A stretch of DNA of 58,048 bases from Chloroflexota bacterium (GTDB lineage: Bacteria; Chloroflexota; UBA6077; CF-72): assembly GCA_019247515.1 (NCBI GenBank), contig JAFAOS010000054.1, positions 1 through 58,048 of the forward strand, given 5' to 3'. The notes below the pieces were generated by a model that saw only the letters and a program-made list of their open reading frames with translations, ran no database searches and was not told the origin of the DNA. Below, in pieces: positions 1 to 8,177 of this stretch. The position numbers and the translations under genes were made by a program. Within the stretch, counting starts at the first letter, position 1. Each line of letters begins with the position of its first letter.

Positions 1-582
1 CGCGGTAATCGACTCGTTGTTCTTGAGGATGTACGGCGACCACGGGTTGGTTGAATCTTTGGAGCCGAAGTGCTGCAATGAAAAAACAACGTCATTGGCG
101 GTCAGCGGATCGCCATTGTGGAACTTGATGCCCTTGCGGACATTGAATGTCCAGGTCAGGCCATCCTGGCTGAGATTGTACGTTTCGGCGATATTGCCGA
201 TCGCGTTCCCCTGGGCATCAAACGTCAAAAGTGAGTCGTACAGCGCCCAGCCCCATTGCGTGGCGAGCACGATGGGATCAAGTGTTTCGTTCGAGAAGTC
301 GGCGCTGGCGTAGCGCAGCGTCTGGCTGGAGCCACCGCTGGCAGTCGCCGGCGCGACCGTTGCCGCGGGTCCAGCCTGCGACGCGGCCGTGGTGGGCGCG
401 GCCACGGCGGCCGTTGTGGCGACGGGCGCCGGGGTTGAGGCTGGCGCCGCTGTTGTCGAAGTCTGTGCGGGAGCTTGAGCGGCTGGGCCGCAGGCCGCCA
501 GAACTCCGACGGCTACGCCTCCTAGCGCGATGGTGCCGATGCGCTGGAGGAGCGCCCTGCGCGTGTACGAAGACAAATCCAT
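1..582 (-). CDS. ABC transporter substrate-binding lipoprotein (SBP_bac_5), partial
   Basis: This is the first 194 codons of an extracytoplasmic solute-binding protein of the peptide/nickel (family 5) type; the rest lies beyond the left edge. The N-terminus has an Arg-Arg pair, a hydrophobic stretch and a lipobox (VLAAC) with the acceptor Cys at residue 31, followed by a long Ala/Thr/Pro-rich linker to about residue 75. The mature part contains the family pattern T-W-T-F-N-V-R-K-G-I-K-F-H-N-G-D-P-L-T-A-N-D-V around residues 145-170. A GGAGGT five bases upstream fixes the ATG. It lies 27 bases behind the MetE-like gene on the same strand, so the two probably share a transcript. The transported substrate cannot be read from sequence. 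Confidence 0.9.
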   Translation of the reverse strand, partial: MDLSSYTRRALLQRIGTIALGGVAVGVLAACGPAAQAPAQTSTTAAPASTPAPVATTAAVAAPTTAASQAGPAATVAPATASGGSSQTLRYASADFSNETLDPIVLATQWGWALYDSLLTFDAQGNAIGNIAETYNLSQDGLTWTFNVRKGIKFHNGDPLTANDVVFSLQHFGSKDSTNPWSPYILKNNESITA

Positions 583-609
583 GCCTGACCTCCATGTCTC
601 ACGAACGAA

Positions 610-1860
610 CTACTGAGTGACCCCAGCACGAGTCGCGTGGACACCCCACAGACGACCTGATGCCAATCGCGCACCGTCGGCGAGAGCCTGGAGCTTGGCC
701 CATTGCACGCTGGAGTGGGTGCGATTCATCGTCCAACCCTGAGAAAATCCGCAATCGGTTCCCGCAATCACGTTTTCGCGCCCGACTACACTTGCGTAGC
801 GTTCGATCCGCTCGGCCACCGTCTCCGGATGCTCGACCACGTTCGTGGAGTGTGTGATAACGCCTGGAATCAGGATCTTGCCCTCGGGCAGCCTGGCGAC
901 GTCTCGCCAGACTTTCCACTCGTATTCGTGGCGTGGATTGGCCGCTTCGACAGAATACGCCTGCGCATTCACTCGCAGCAGCAGGTGCGCAATTGCCGCC
1001 AGCGGCACGTCCGAGGTGTGCGGTCCTGCCCACGATCCCCAACAGATGTGATAGCGGACGCGGTCCTCGGGAATACCGCGCAGCGCGTGATTGACGGCCT
1101 CGATACGCATCTCGCAGTGTTTGCGGTACTCCTCCATTGAGGCGCCTTGCAGGAGCATGCGATCGTAGTTGTAGGGGATGAACGCGTCGTCCACCTGAAG
1201 CAGCAACCCGGCGTCGATCACCTGCAGATATTCTTCGCGCAGTGCGTCGGCGAGGGCGTACACGTACTCCTCATCCGAGGCGTAATACTCGTTGGGGATC
1301 GTGGCTTCGACGCTGGCTGGAGCCGCCAACGGCAGGAAGGCTTCGGTCACCTGTGTGCTTTTGAGCGCCTGGAGGAAATTGATGATGTCGCGCTGCAGGG
1401 CGTGGCGGCCGGTGTAGGTGATCGGCTGCGTGCACACCCATCGGCCGGGCGGCTGCAGCGGCGCCCCGTTCAGGTGGTCGAGCACCACCGGATCCAGCCA
1501 CATGGTTAGCGAGATCGGATTGTAGACGGCGTAGAACTCCGCAAAGTCCTGCCGATCCTTGCTGCTCGTGGCCATCAAGGCGCTGCCCGGTGGAAGCTCG
1601 CGCCGCTCGATACCGCCCAGTCGCTCGATGACGTACTGGGTCCACATCACTTTGCCGAACTCGCCGTCACTCGGTATATCGACACCGACGTCAGCCTGCT
1701 TGCGAACGACGTCGGCTACGGCCGGAGCGAGAATCCGCTCGAAGGCCGCAGCATCGTACGGCTGGCCAAGCGATTCGGCGCGGAGAACCTCGGCGATAGC
1801 TCCGGGCCTGACCAGGCTCCCAACGTGCGTGGTCAGAATGCGTTCAGTGCTGCGCTGCAT
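610..1860 (-). CDS. MetE-like zinc methyltransferase (cobalamin-independent methionine synthase II family), copy 1
   Basis: A 416-residue protein related to the C-terminal catalytic half of cobalamin-independent methionine synthase. The start motif ILTTHVGSL matches the family, and the zinc ligands are all present: His271 and Cys273 in the HICWG motif, Glu305 in SVEAANPRH, and Cys370 in GTDCGF. The N-terminal half of full MetE is absent, so the methyl donor is unlikely to be polyglutamylated methyltetrahydrofolate bound as in MetE; the true substrate is unknown. The ATG is preceded by GGGAG; an upstream in-frame extension is possible but has no ribosome site. The gene is followed after 27 bases by a peptide-type binding protein. 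A paralogue at 26662-27837 has the same neighbour. Confidence 0.88.
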   Translation of the reverse strand: MQRSTERILTTHVGSLVRPGAIAEVLRAESLGQPYDAAAFERILAPAVADVVRKQADVGVDIPSDGEFGKVMWTQYVIERLGGIERRELPPGSALMATSSKDRQDFAEFYAVYNPISLTMWLDPVVLDHLNGAPLQPPGRWVCTQPITYTGRHALQRDIINFLQALKSTQVTEAFLPLAAPASVEATIPNEYYASDEEYVYALADALREEYLQVIDAGLLLQVDDAFIPYNYDRMLLQGASMEEYRKHCEMRIEAVNHALRGIPEDRVRYHICWGSWAGPHTSDVPLAAIAHLLLRVNAQAYSVEAANPRHEYEWKVWRDVARLPEGKILIPGVITHSTNVVEHPETVAERIERYASVVGRENVIAGTDCGFSQGWTMNRTHSSVQWAKLQALADGARLASGRLWGVHATRAGVTQ

Positions 1861-1997
1861 GCCGTCTCCCTTTCGATGGTCAGTGTCGCAGGGCGCGGCG
1901 GGAGCAGCAATGGGCTCACGAGGGCACTCGAGCATCCCGCGACGCTGGTGGCGTTCCAGTTGCTCCGGGGCGACCTGGGTCACACCCGACCGGGTTC

Positions 1998-2027
1998 TTG
2001 ACGACCGTGCGCTCGCATCAATACTGT
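1998..2027 (+). promoter_or_regulatory. Possible sigma70-type promoter
   Basis: TTGACG and TACTGT are separated by 18 bases and point toward the CoA-transferase gene that starts at 2077. The match is five of six and four of six to the consensus. It sits in the 216-base gap between two divergent genes. Read by eye only. Confidence 0.35.
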
Positions 2028-2076
2028 AGGCCGGTGCGGAAGTCAAGCGGTCCCCGCGACCCGCGGCGGGTGTGAC

Positions 2077-3510
2077 GTGAGCAACCACGCGCTGCGCACG
2101 CTTTTGCAGTCGGTTGACTGGTCGGCGGAGATGGCTTCTGATGTCGACATAAGCCCGGCACCAGATCCGATCCTGCCAACGCCGCTACGCATCGGCCAGA
2201 GCAGCGCTGCGGCGCATGCAGCCGTGGGCCTCGCCGTCGCGCGCGTGTGGCAGTTGCGAACGGGACGATTGCAGCAGGTCGCCGTCGACACGCGCCGCGC
2301 CACCGCTTCGCTGCGGAGTACGAGATACCTGCGACTGAATGGCAAACCAATTCCGACCGACCGTAATGCGCTGATGGGGTTTTACCCTGCCCGGGACGGT
2401 CGCTGGAGCTACCTTCATTGCAATTTCCCACATCACCTCTCAGCCGCCTTGAGTGTGATCGGCGTCGCAGCTGGAGACCACGAAGCCGTGCGCCAGGCTG
2501 TAGCAAGATGGGACGCCCTCGATCTCGAAGAGGCGATCATCGCCGCCGGTGGAGCAGGCGGAATGGTCCGGAGCAAACAGGAGTGGACGGAACATCCACA
2601 GGCTTTGGCCGTAGCCTCCCTGCCGGTGCTGCAGATCTTGAAGATCGGCGACAGCCCAAGGGAGAGACTGCCCGAGAGTGAGCGCCCTCTGTCTGGCATC
2701 CGGGCGCTGGACCTGACGCGGGTTTTGGCTGGCCCAAGTTGCGGTCGGACATTGGCCGAGCACGGCGCGGACGTATTGAGAATTACCGCTGCGCATCTGC
2801 CGAGCATCGATTATCAGGAGTATGACACTGGCCACGGGAAGCTCTCAGCACAACTCGACCTCCGCCAGGCAGGGGATCTCGAGACGCTGCGGGCTCTCAT
2901 CCGCGAGTCGGACGTCTTCTCACAGGGCTACCGACCTGGCACGCTTGCCCGCCGAGGGCTCTCGCTTCAGTCGCTGACTGACTTGCGGCCCGGCATCATC
3001 GTTGTCTCGCTGTCCGCGTTTGGGCACATCGGTCCATGGGCTTCGCGGCGGGGCTTTGACACCGTCGTTCAGGCGGTCAGTGGCATCGCGGATCGCCAGG
3101 GGAATTTGTTCGGAGGTGCAGGGCCACAGTTCTATCCTGTCTCGGCCATCGATTATCTGACGGGCTCGCTGCTGGCCTTTGGCGCGATCGTGGCGCTGGT
3201 CCTCCGCGCGCAACAGGGAGGCAGTTGGCTGGTGCGGACATCATTGGCCCAGGTCGGGCGCTGGCTCGTCGGGCAAGGTGAAGTCGCTGAATCCGGACTG
3301 CGTGACGTACCGCTGGAGTTCAGCCCACAAGAGCTGGATCAATGGTCAATTGTCACCAACACACCAATAGGTAGGCTGCAGCACCTCGCACCGGTGCTCC
3401 AGCTGTCGGAGACGCCAACGCGCTGGGCACGACCAGTCGTGCCAGCTGGATATCACGAACCGATCTGGCCACCACGCGCCGGAGTCCTGACTGGCTCAGC
3501 CGACAACTAA
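2077..3510 (+). CDS. Type III (CaiB/BaiF) CoA-transferase with unusual domain order
   Basis: A 477-residue protein of the CaiB/BaiF family, which moves CoA between acyl groups or racemises acyl-CoAs. Residues about 205-390 look like the usual N-terminal part of the family: GIRALDLTRVLAGP, the G-Y-R-P-G-T-L-A-R-R-G-L motif near 284-295, and a candidate catalytic Asp359 in SAIDYLTGS. Residues 1-200 instead resemble the C-terminal part of a family member, including a W-T-E-H-P segment near 170. The order is therefore C-half then N-half, either a permutation or a remnant of a tandem double-domain protein. The GTG start has no clear ribosome site; an ATG at 2131 is the alternative. Acyl substrate unknown. 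Confidence 0.82.
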   Translation: MSNHALRTLLQSVDWSAEMASDVDISPAPDPILPTPLRIGQSSAAAHAAVGLAVARVWQLRTGRLQQVAVDTRRATASLRSTRYLRLNGKPIPTDRNALMGFYPARDGRWSYLHCNFPHHLSAALSVIGVAAGDHEAVRQAVARWDALDLEEAIIAAGGAGGMVRSKQEWTEHPQALAVASLPVLQILKIGDSPRERLPESERPLSGIRALDLTRVLAGPSCGRTLAEHGADVLRITAAHLPSIDYQEYDTGHGKLSAQLDLRQAGDLETLRALIRESDVFSQGYRPGTLARRGLSLQSLTDLRPGIIVVSLSAFGHIGPWASRRGFDTVVQAVSGIADRQGNLFGGAGPQFYPVSAIDYLTGSLLAFGAIVALVLRAQQGGSWLVRTSLAQVGRWLVGQGEVAESGLRDVPLEFSPQELDQWSIVTNTPIGRLQHLAPVLQLSETPTRWARPVVPAGYHEPIWPPRAGVLTGSADN

Positions 3511-3543
3511 CGACAGAGCAGCAGGAAGTGTCAAAAGCTTCCC

Positions 3544-3569
3544 TTGAAAGAAAAGCAGAAGCCTTTCAA
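3544..3569. terminator. Inverted repeat between convergent genes
   Basis: TTGAAAG and CTTTCAA form a perfect 7-base inverted repeat with a 12-base loop. It lies in the 66-base gap between the stop codons of two convergent genes (3510 and 3577), where a bidirectional terminator would be expected. The stem is AT-rich for this genome and has no clear T run. Confidence 0.35.
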
Positions 3570-3576
3570 CCACCTG

Positions 3577-4452
3577 CTAAGGCGCGGCAGGCTTTGGCCA
3601 CCGCAGCACGCGCCGAACGGTCTTGCCGAAGAGCTTCTCCTTGTCACTCTCCGAGAGCTCGTTCGTATCCCGCAGGTAGTTCACGCAGTCGCTGTAGTAC
3701 TTCCACTCCTTGAACGGCCGCAACTCGCTGCTGGTCTGCGGTATCCAGCGCATGCGCGTGAAGTCTGTGCCCCACAGCAGGCGATCGGGCGTGAACGCTT
3801 CGACGATCTTGTGCAGGAACGGCCAGGTGTCCTCGTAGGGGAACTTGCCCGACTCCGACATCAGCGGAACACCGCTGAATTTCACGTGCACGTTCGGGTA
3901 CTTCGCCAATCCCAGGATACCCGGCAGCCGATCCCACTTGTCCTCGCGCGGCGGCGACACGGGCGACTGGCTCACGCCAAGGTGGTCGATGATCATGGTG
4001 AGGTTCGGGTATTTTTGCGCCACCGGCTCCATGACGTGCGACCAACCGTGGGTTGAGAAGAACAGCGGCAGGTCGTATTTGGCCGCGTACTCCCAGTAGC
4101 GATCGAACTTGCCCTCCCCAAATTCAGGGCGAAGTTCGGCGGTTGCCGCATTCCCCACCAGGTTGCGGCCAGCGAGGTTTCCGGGCTTCTTGCGGTAGTT
4201 CGCGATCTGCTCTTCGAGGTCAGAGGCCATGTGATCGAAGACCACCACGCCGCCAAATCTGTTTGGGTAACGACCGACGCAGGAGTCTATATACTCCTGG
4301 CGAGCGAACACGAGCGCAGCATCCACACCGACGCTGTCCATTGCCTCTCGGGCAATCTCGGTGTTCACCAGCAGCTCGACGTCCTTGCCGTAGTTGGCGC
4401 CGAGCGGAATCGGTGGCTTCGGCTCGTGGATCTGTGCGTCGATGATCTCCAT
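3577..4452 (-). CDS. Amidohydrolase family 2 (TIM-barrel metal-dependent hydrolase)
   Basis: A 291-residue protein of the amidohydrolase-2 type, which includes ACMSD-like decarboxylases and lactone hydrolases. It opens with MEIIDAQIHEP, where the usual D-x-H-x-H reads D-A-Q-I-H, so the first metal-binding His is replaced by Gln. Later family landmarks are present: STHGW near residue 134, IIDHLG near 155 and LLWGTDFTRM near 225, where the Asp is the usual catalytic residue. AAGGAG lies about 10 bases ahead of the ATG. It stands between a CoA-transferase and a P450 gene, a neighbourhood that suggests catabolism of ring or carboxylic compounds, but the substrate is not identifiable. The altered N-terminal motif leaves the metal dependence open. 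Confidence 0.85.
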   Translation of the reverse strand: MEIIDAQIHEPKPPIPLGANYGKDVELLVNTEIAREAMDSVGVDAALVFARQEYIDSCVGRYPNRFGGVVVFDHMASDLEEQIANYRKKPGNLAGRNLVGNAATAELRPEFGEGKFDRYWEYAAKYDLPLFFSTHGWSHVMEPVAQKYPNLTMIIDHLGVSQSPVSPPREDKWDRLPGILGLAKYPNVHVKFSGVPLMSESGKFPYEDTWPFLHKIVEAFTPDRLLWGTDFTRMRWIPQTSSELRPFKEWKYYSDCVNYLRDTNELSESDKEKLFGKTVRRVLRWPKPAAP

Positions 4453-4587
4453 GCGTTGCTTACTCCTTCGCCTTCATGCCCTTTGCTGACGCGGGCTCTC
4501 CGGAACGATCCTATCTTGTTCGGTCGCGATAATACGCTAGAGGGACGCTGGCTCGAGTGGCGCTGGTCACGCGCGAGTGCGGAGCGC

Positions 4588-5964
4588 TCAGCGTGCGGAG
4601 ACCGCCACCTGGACCGGACGGCTGGGCTGCAGCGTGAGCACGGGAATGGGCTCCACCGGGTGCGTCGGATCGGTCAATTCGACGCGGAAGCGCTGCGCGA
4701 GGAGCGTGACCAACAGGACGATCTCGAGTTGAGCAAACGTACTACCCAGGCAGATCCGCGGTCCGCCGCCGAACGGCATATACGCGAATCGCGGAAGGCG
4801 CTGTGCCAGAGCGTCGGCCCAGCGTTCGGGCCGGAACGCGGCGGGCTGCTCGAAGAAACGCGGGTCGCGGTGGAGCACCCAGGGGCTGACCAGCACAGTC
4901 GACTTCTTCGCGACAGGTTCGCCGGCGATTTGAGTATCGCACACCGCTTCCCGCGCAATTGCCCATGCGCTGGGATACAGTCGCAGCGTCTCGGCCACGA
5001 CGGAGCCGACATACGGCAGGCGTGGCAAGTCGGCGGCCGACGGTGGCGCATTGCCCAGCACGGCATCGATCTCCGCCCGCATGCGAGCTTCGGCCTCCGG
5101 GTACTGCGACAGGAGGACCCACGCCCAGGTCACCGCCAGGGCTGTCGTGTCATAGCCCGCTGACATCATGGTGAACACTTCGTCACGCACTTGCCGATCG
5201 GTCAGTCCCTGTCCGTCGGCATCCCTGTCCTGGAGCAACGTACTGAGCAGATCGTTCTGGCGGTCGTGACCTATCGCCCGTCGCTCGGCGATCAGGCGGT
5301 ACACAAGCCTATCGAGATCGCGAATGGCGGCGGCGTAACGCAGGTTGCCGGGCGTCGGCACGTTATCGGGCAGCAGCATGGCCAGACTGAATAAGCGCGA
5401 GCGGAGGTGATCCGTCATGACCTGGCTCGACTGACGAATGCGTTGCAAGTCCGGGGACACATCGATCCCGAACAGGGTGCGAGCCACGATCTGGAGCGAA
5501 ACGTCGGTCATGTCCAGGTAGAGGTCGCGTACGGGGTTCGCGTGCCAACCGTCGAGCGCTCGTTTGGTAACCGAGACCATCGTTTCGGCCAGACTGTCGA
5601 TCCGCTGGCGGTGGAAGGCCGGCTGCATCATGCGTCGCTGCCGCAGCCAGTAGCTGCCTTCGCTTACCAGCAGCCCATTGCCCAGGGCGGACCCCAGGCG
5701 TCGGTTGAGGTTCTTATGGAAGTGGTGATGCCGGGTGACCAGGACATCCTCGACCAGCGCCGGGTGGCTGACGAGGACCATGCGTGTTGGGCCAAGCCGC
5801 AGCCGCACGAGGTCACCGTACTCGCGCGCGCACCGCGTGAAGAGCCCGAGCGGGTCGTGGTGCAGTTCGGCCAGGTGCCCCAGCACACCTCCCCGCGGCT
5901 GGGTCGCGCCAATCCACGCGGGCGGGTGCGGATCTGTCCGCCATGGACGGTGTGCGGCGCTCAT
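4588..5964 (-). CDS. Cytochrome P450
   Basis: A complete 458-residue P450. The oxygen-binding I-helix motif AGYDTT is at residues 269-274, the K-helix E-x-x-R motif ETLR at 325-328, and the heme loop FGGGPRICLG at 398-407 with Cys405 as the iron ligand. A C-helix W-L-R-Q-R-R motif is at 106-111. There is no membrane anchor, so it should be soluble and use a separate redox partner; no ferredoxin or reductase gene is nearby. The length and the motifs resemble class-I bacterial P450s related to CYP4/CYP102-like fatty-acid hydroxylases, though subfamily cannot be set by eye. It is divergent from the membrane-protein pair at 6032. Confidence 0.95.
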   Translation of the reverse strand: MSAAHRPWRTDPHPPAWIGATQPRGGVLGHLAELHHDPLGLFTRCAREYGDLVRLRLGPTRMVLVSHPALVEDVLVTRHHHFHKNLNRRLGSALGNGLLVSEGSYWLRQRRMMQPAFHRQRIDSLAETMVSVTKRALDGWHANPVRDLYLDMTDVSLQIVARTLFGIDVSPDLQRIRQSSQVMTDHLRSRLFSLAMLLPDNVPTPGNLRYAAAIRDLDRLVYRLIAERRAIGHDRQNDLLSTLLQDRDADGQGLTDRQVRDEVFTMMSAGYDTTALAVTWAWVLLSQYPEAEARMRAEIDAVLGNAPPSAADLPRLPYVGSVVAETLRLYPSAWAIAREAVCDTQIAGEPVAKKSTVLVSPWVLHRDPRFFEQPAAFRPERWADALAQRLPRFAYMPFGGGPRICLGSTFAQLEIVLLVTLLAQRFRVELTDPTHPVEPIPVLTLQPSRPVQVAVSAR

Positions 5965-6031
5965 CTGCCGGGTGCGCTCAGCGTACCGTGGAAGCGTTCC
6001 CCCGTGTTGCGGGAGGTGCTAGTGTGCGTCG

Positions 6032-6835
6032 GTGCAGCGTTGGCTTGACTGGGCCATTGGCGGGTATCTGGTCTTTGCCGCCGTACAGGCCTTTGGCATC
6101 GGCATGACGGGGCTGATCCTCCCGCCCGAGATGCAGATTCCCCTGCGCCTGACGCCACTGAATGCTCGCTTCGTGGCGGCGTTGTACGTTGCCGGCGGCG
6201 TGGGCATCGTGCTGGCCCTTTTTGCACCGCGTCGGGCAAGCAAACGATTGATGTGCGTTGGTTTCGGCCTGGCCACGCTGCTCATCCTTTGCCTGACGTT
6301 GCTGCACTGGCCGGACTTCATGGACGACGGCTTGCCACATCGACCGGTGTGGATGTTCGTGTACGTGGCTGACCCACTCCTGGCCGTGCTCATCGTGCCG
6401 CTGGCCGGCCTGTGGCCGCCACGCCCCGGCAACCGGCACTCCCTGACACCGCTGCTGAGAGTCGAGGCAGCCGTCCTGGGCATGCTCGCGCTCGTCCTGC
6501 TGTTAGCTCCGGAAGCAGCGGCCGCGTACTGGCCGTGGGCACTGCCGCCGGTCGCGGGCCAGCTGTACGCGTGTTTCATTCTCACCTTCGCGATCGGGGC
6601 CGTACTCGCCGCGCGCGAGACCGACACGCGTGCGATTCGCGACTTCCTGATCGCCTCGTTGAGTCTGTGCATCCTGGTACTGCTGGCCTCCCTGCTGCAT
6701 CTGGACCGCTTCAACCCGGCGCCGAACACCGTCGTGTGGTTTGCTCTCTTTGGATGTGGCGCGCTGGCCCTGGGTTGGGCTGTGGCGAGCGTCGCTCGCC
6801 AACCAGTCCACGTTCAATCCGCGGCGCGCACATGA
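6032..6835 (+). CDS. Polytopic membrane protein, function unknown
   Basis: A 267-residue protein with about eight hydrophobic segments (near residues 5-30, 43-65, 74-92, 108-130, 142-162, 178-196, 205-228 and 232-254). No enzymatic motif is visible. The GTG start is chosen because an in-frame stop lies 12 bases upstream; GGGAGGT sits about 14 bases ahead. The stop codon overlaps the start of the next gene (ATGA), so the two are translationally coupled and probably form a membrane complex or work in the same process. Confidence 0.75.
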   Translation: MQRWLDWAIGGYLVFAAVQAFGIGMTGLILPPEMQIPLRLTPLNARFVAALYVAGGVGIVLALFAPRRASKRLMCVGFGLATLLILCLTLLHWPDFMDDGLPHRPVWMFVYVADPLLAVLIVPLAGLWPPRPGNRHSLTPLLRVEAAVLGMLALVLLLAPEAAAAYWPWALPPVAGQLYACFILTFAIGAVLAARETDTRAIRDFLIASLSLCILVLLASLLHLDRFNPAPNTVVWFALFGCGALALGWAVASVARQPVHVQSAART

Positions 6836-7293
6836 GCCAGAACCTCCTTCGTAATGAGCTCGAGGTCGTGGACCCTGTCCGACTGCTGCGGCTCTACATC
6901 TGGGTACTCGGCGCGGGCCTCCTGCTGGATGGGGCCGTCCTGCTGCTGGTCGACTGGCTGGGCGTGCCGGTGCCGGTGAATGCTACGGACTGGCGGCACA
7001 ACCTGCTGCACGTGGTCTGGGGCATCGCGCTGCTGATCGTCAGCGCGCTGGCGAAGGACAGACAGGAGATTCGCGTCGCGTGGGCGGCGGTCGTATTCGG
7101 CGCTTTCTACATCGTGCTCGGCGTATTGGGGTTGACGATCGACCAACCGTTCAGTCTGCAACTCGGGCCCGGCGAGAACGCGTTCCACTTCCTGGTCGGT
7201 CCGGTCGCGCTGATTCTGGGCGTCTGGGCGCTCAGGACGCCGAGCCGGGCAGCCGTCCCGTCACACAGCGCAGCGCGTCCGGACGAATCGTGA
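6832..7293 (+). CDS. Small four-helix membrane protein, DUF4383-like
   Basis: A 153-residue protein with four transmembrane segments. Two repeats of the pattern N-x-x-H-x-x-x-G (NLLHVVWG near residue 56 and NAFHFLVG near 119), each leading into a hydrophobic helix, resemble the DUF4383 family. Its ATG overlaps the stop of the preceding membrane protein. The last 62 bases overlap the end of the convergent lipid-kinase gene, so both C-termini are coded by opposite strands of the same DNA. The function of the family is unknown. Confidence 0.72.
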   Translation: MSQNLLRNELEVVDPVRLLRLYIWVLGAGLLLDGAVLLLVDWLGVPVPVNATDWRHNLLHVVWGIALLIVSALAKDRQEIRVAWAAVVFGAFYIVLGVLGLTIDQPFSLQLGPGENAFHFLVGPVALILGVWALRTPSRAAVPSHSAARPDES

Positions 7294-8164
7294 AACGGGC
7301 AGGCAAGGGGCCGACTCGCTCGCCGTCGGCATGGCAAAACACGCGGTCGGGACCTCGGTCGCTCGCGCTGAGGACCTCGGCCGCGAGCGTCCGACAGCGA
7401 ATCAACCTGACCGCCGGGTGCGACACGTGCCCGCCGGAGTACAGGCGCGGAATCATCCGCAGCACCTCGAGCCGCGGCAGGGCGTGCACGAGGCATACGT
7501 CAAAGATGCCGTCGTCCGGGCGCGCCGTGGGCACGATCCGCATGCCGCCGGCGTAGGCAGCGCAGTTGCCAATCGCGGCCATGAACAGCGGCAGCACGAT
7601 GACCTGGGCGTCGAGACTGACGCGCACGCGGGGCGCGGCGTATTGCCACAGCGTCTGGAGTGTTCCCACCAGGTACGGCAGCGTGCCGCCCACCAGACGC
7701 GGAAGGCGCTTGACCCGCCAAGCTGCCTCGGCATCGAAACCAAGACCCGCGACGTTGACGAAGTAAGTGACAGACCGCGACGTCGCGAATGTCTCGACGC
7801 GGCCCAGGTCGATCGCGCGCGGCGACCCGCTCGCGGCGAGCCGGGCAGCGGCGATTGGGTGGCGCGGGATCGCGAGATTGCGCGCGATGTCGTTGCCGGT
7901 GCCGACCGGAATGATGCAAAGCGGCGTCTCGGAATCCGCAAGCCCACTTGCGACCTCCGAGACGGTACCATCACCGCCGAGGACAACCACCCGGTCATAA
8001 CGCCGAGTTGTCGCCGCAGCGCGCGCCAGAGCAGTCGCGTGGCCGGCGTACCTGGTCGTGACGCACTCCCAGTCGCGCGTGATGGCAGCAGCCTTGGTGC
8101 GCAAACGACGCCAGGTCCGAAGCCCGGCCCGACGCCCGGCTTCCGGATTGATGATCGCGAGCAT
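7232..8164 (-). CDS. Diacylglycerol kinase-family lipid kinase (YegS/BmrU-like)
   Basis: A 310-residue soluble lipid kinase. The ATP-binding motif GGDGTVSEV starts at residue 63 and PVGTGNDIAR at 86, both diagnostic for the DAGK catalytic domain; the C-terminal beta-sandwich domain ends with H-A-D-G-E and the usual strand. Likely reaction: ATP-dependent phosphorylation of diacylglycerol or a related lipid at the inner membrane face. The ATG at 8164 directly precedes the LAIINPEAG start of the domain. It begins 13 bases behind the stop of the desaturase on the same strand, which suggests a shared lipid-modification operon. Confidence 0.9.
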   Translation of the reverse strand: MLAIINPEAGRRAGLRTWRRLRTKAAAITRDWECVTTRYAGHATALARAAATTRRYDRVVVLGGDGTVSEVASGLADSETPLCIIPVGTGNDIARNLAIPRHPIAAARLAASGSPRAIDLGRVETFATSRSVTYFVNVAGLGFDAEAAWRVKRLPRLVGGTLPYLVGTLQTLWQYAAPRVRVSLDAQVIVLPLFMAAIGNCAAYAGGMRIVPTARPDDGIFDVCLVHALPRLEVLRMIPRLYSGGHVSHPAVRLIRCRTLAAEVLSASDRGPDRVFCHADGERVGPLPARFTIRPDALRCVTGRLPGSAS

Positions 8165-8177
8165 CGTCAACGACTGC

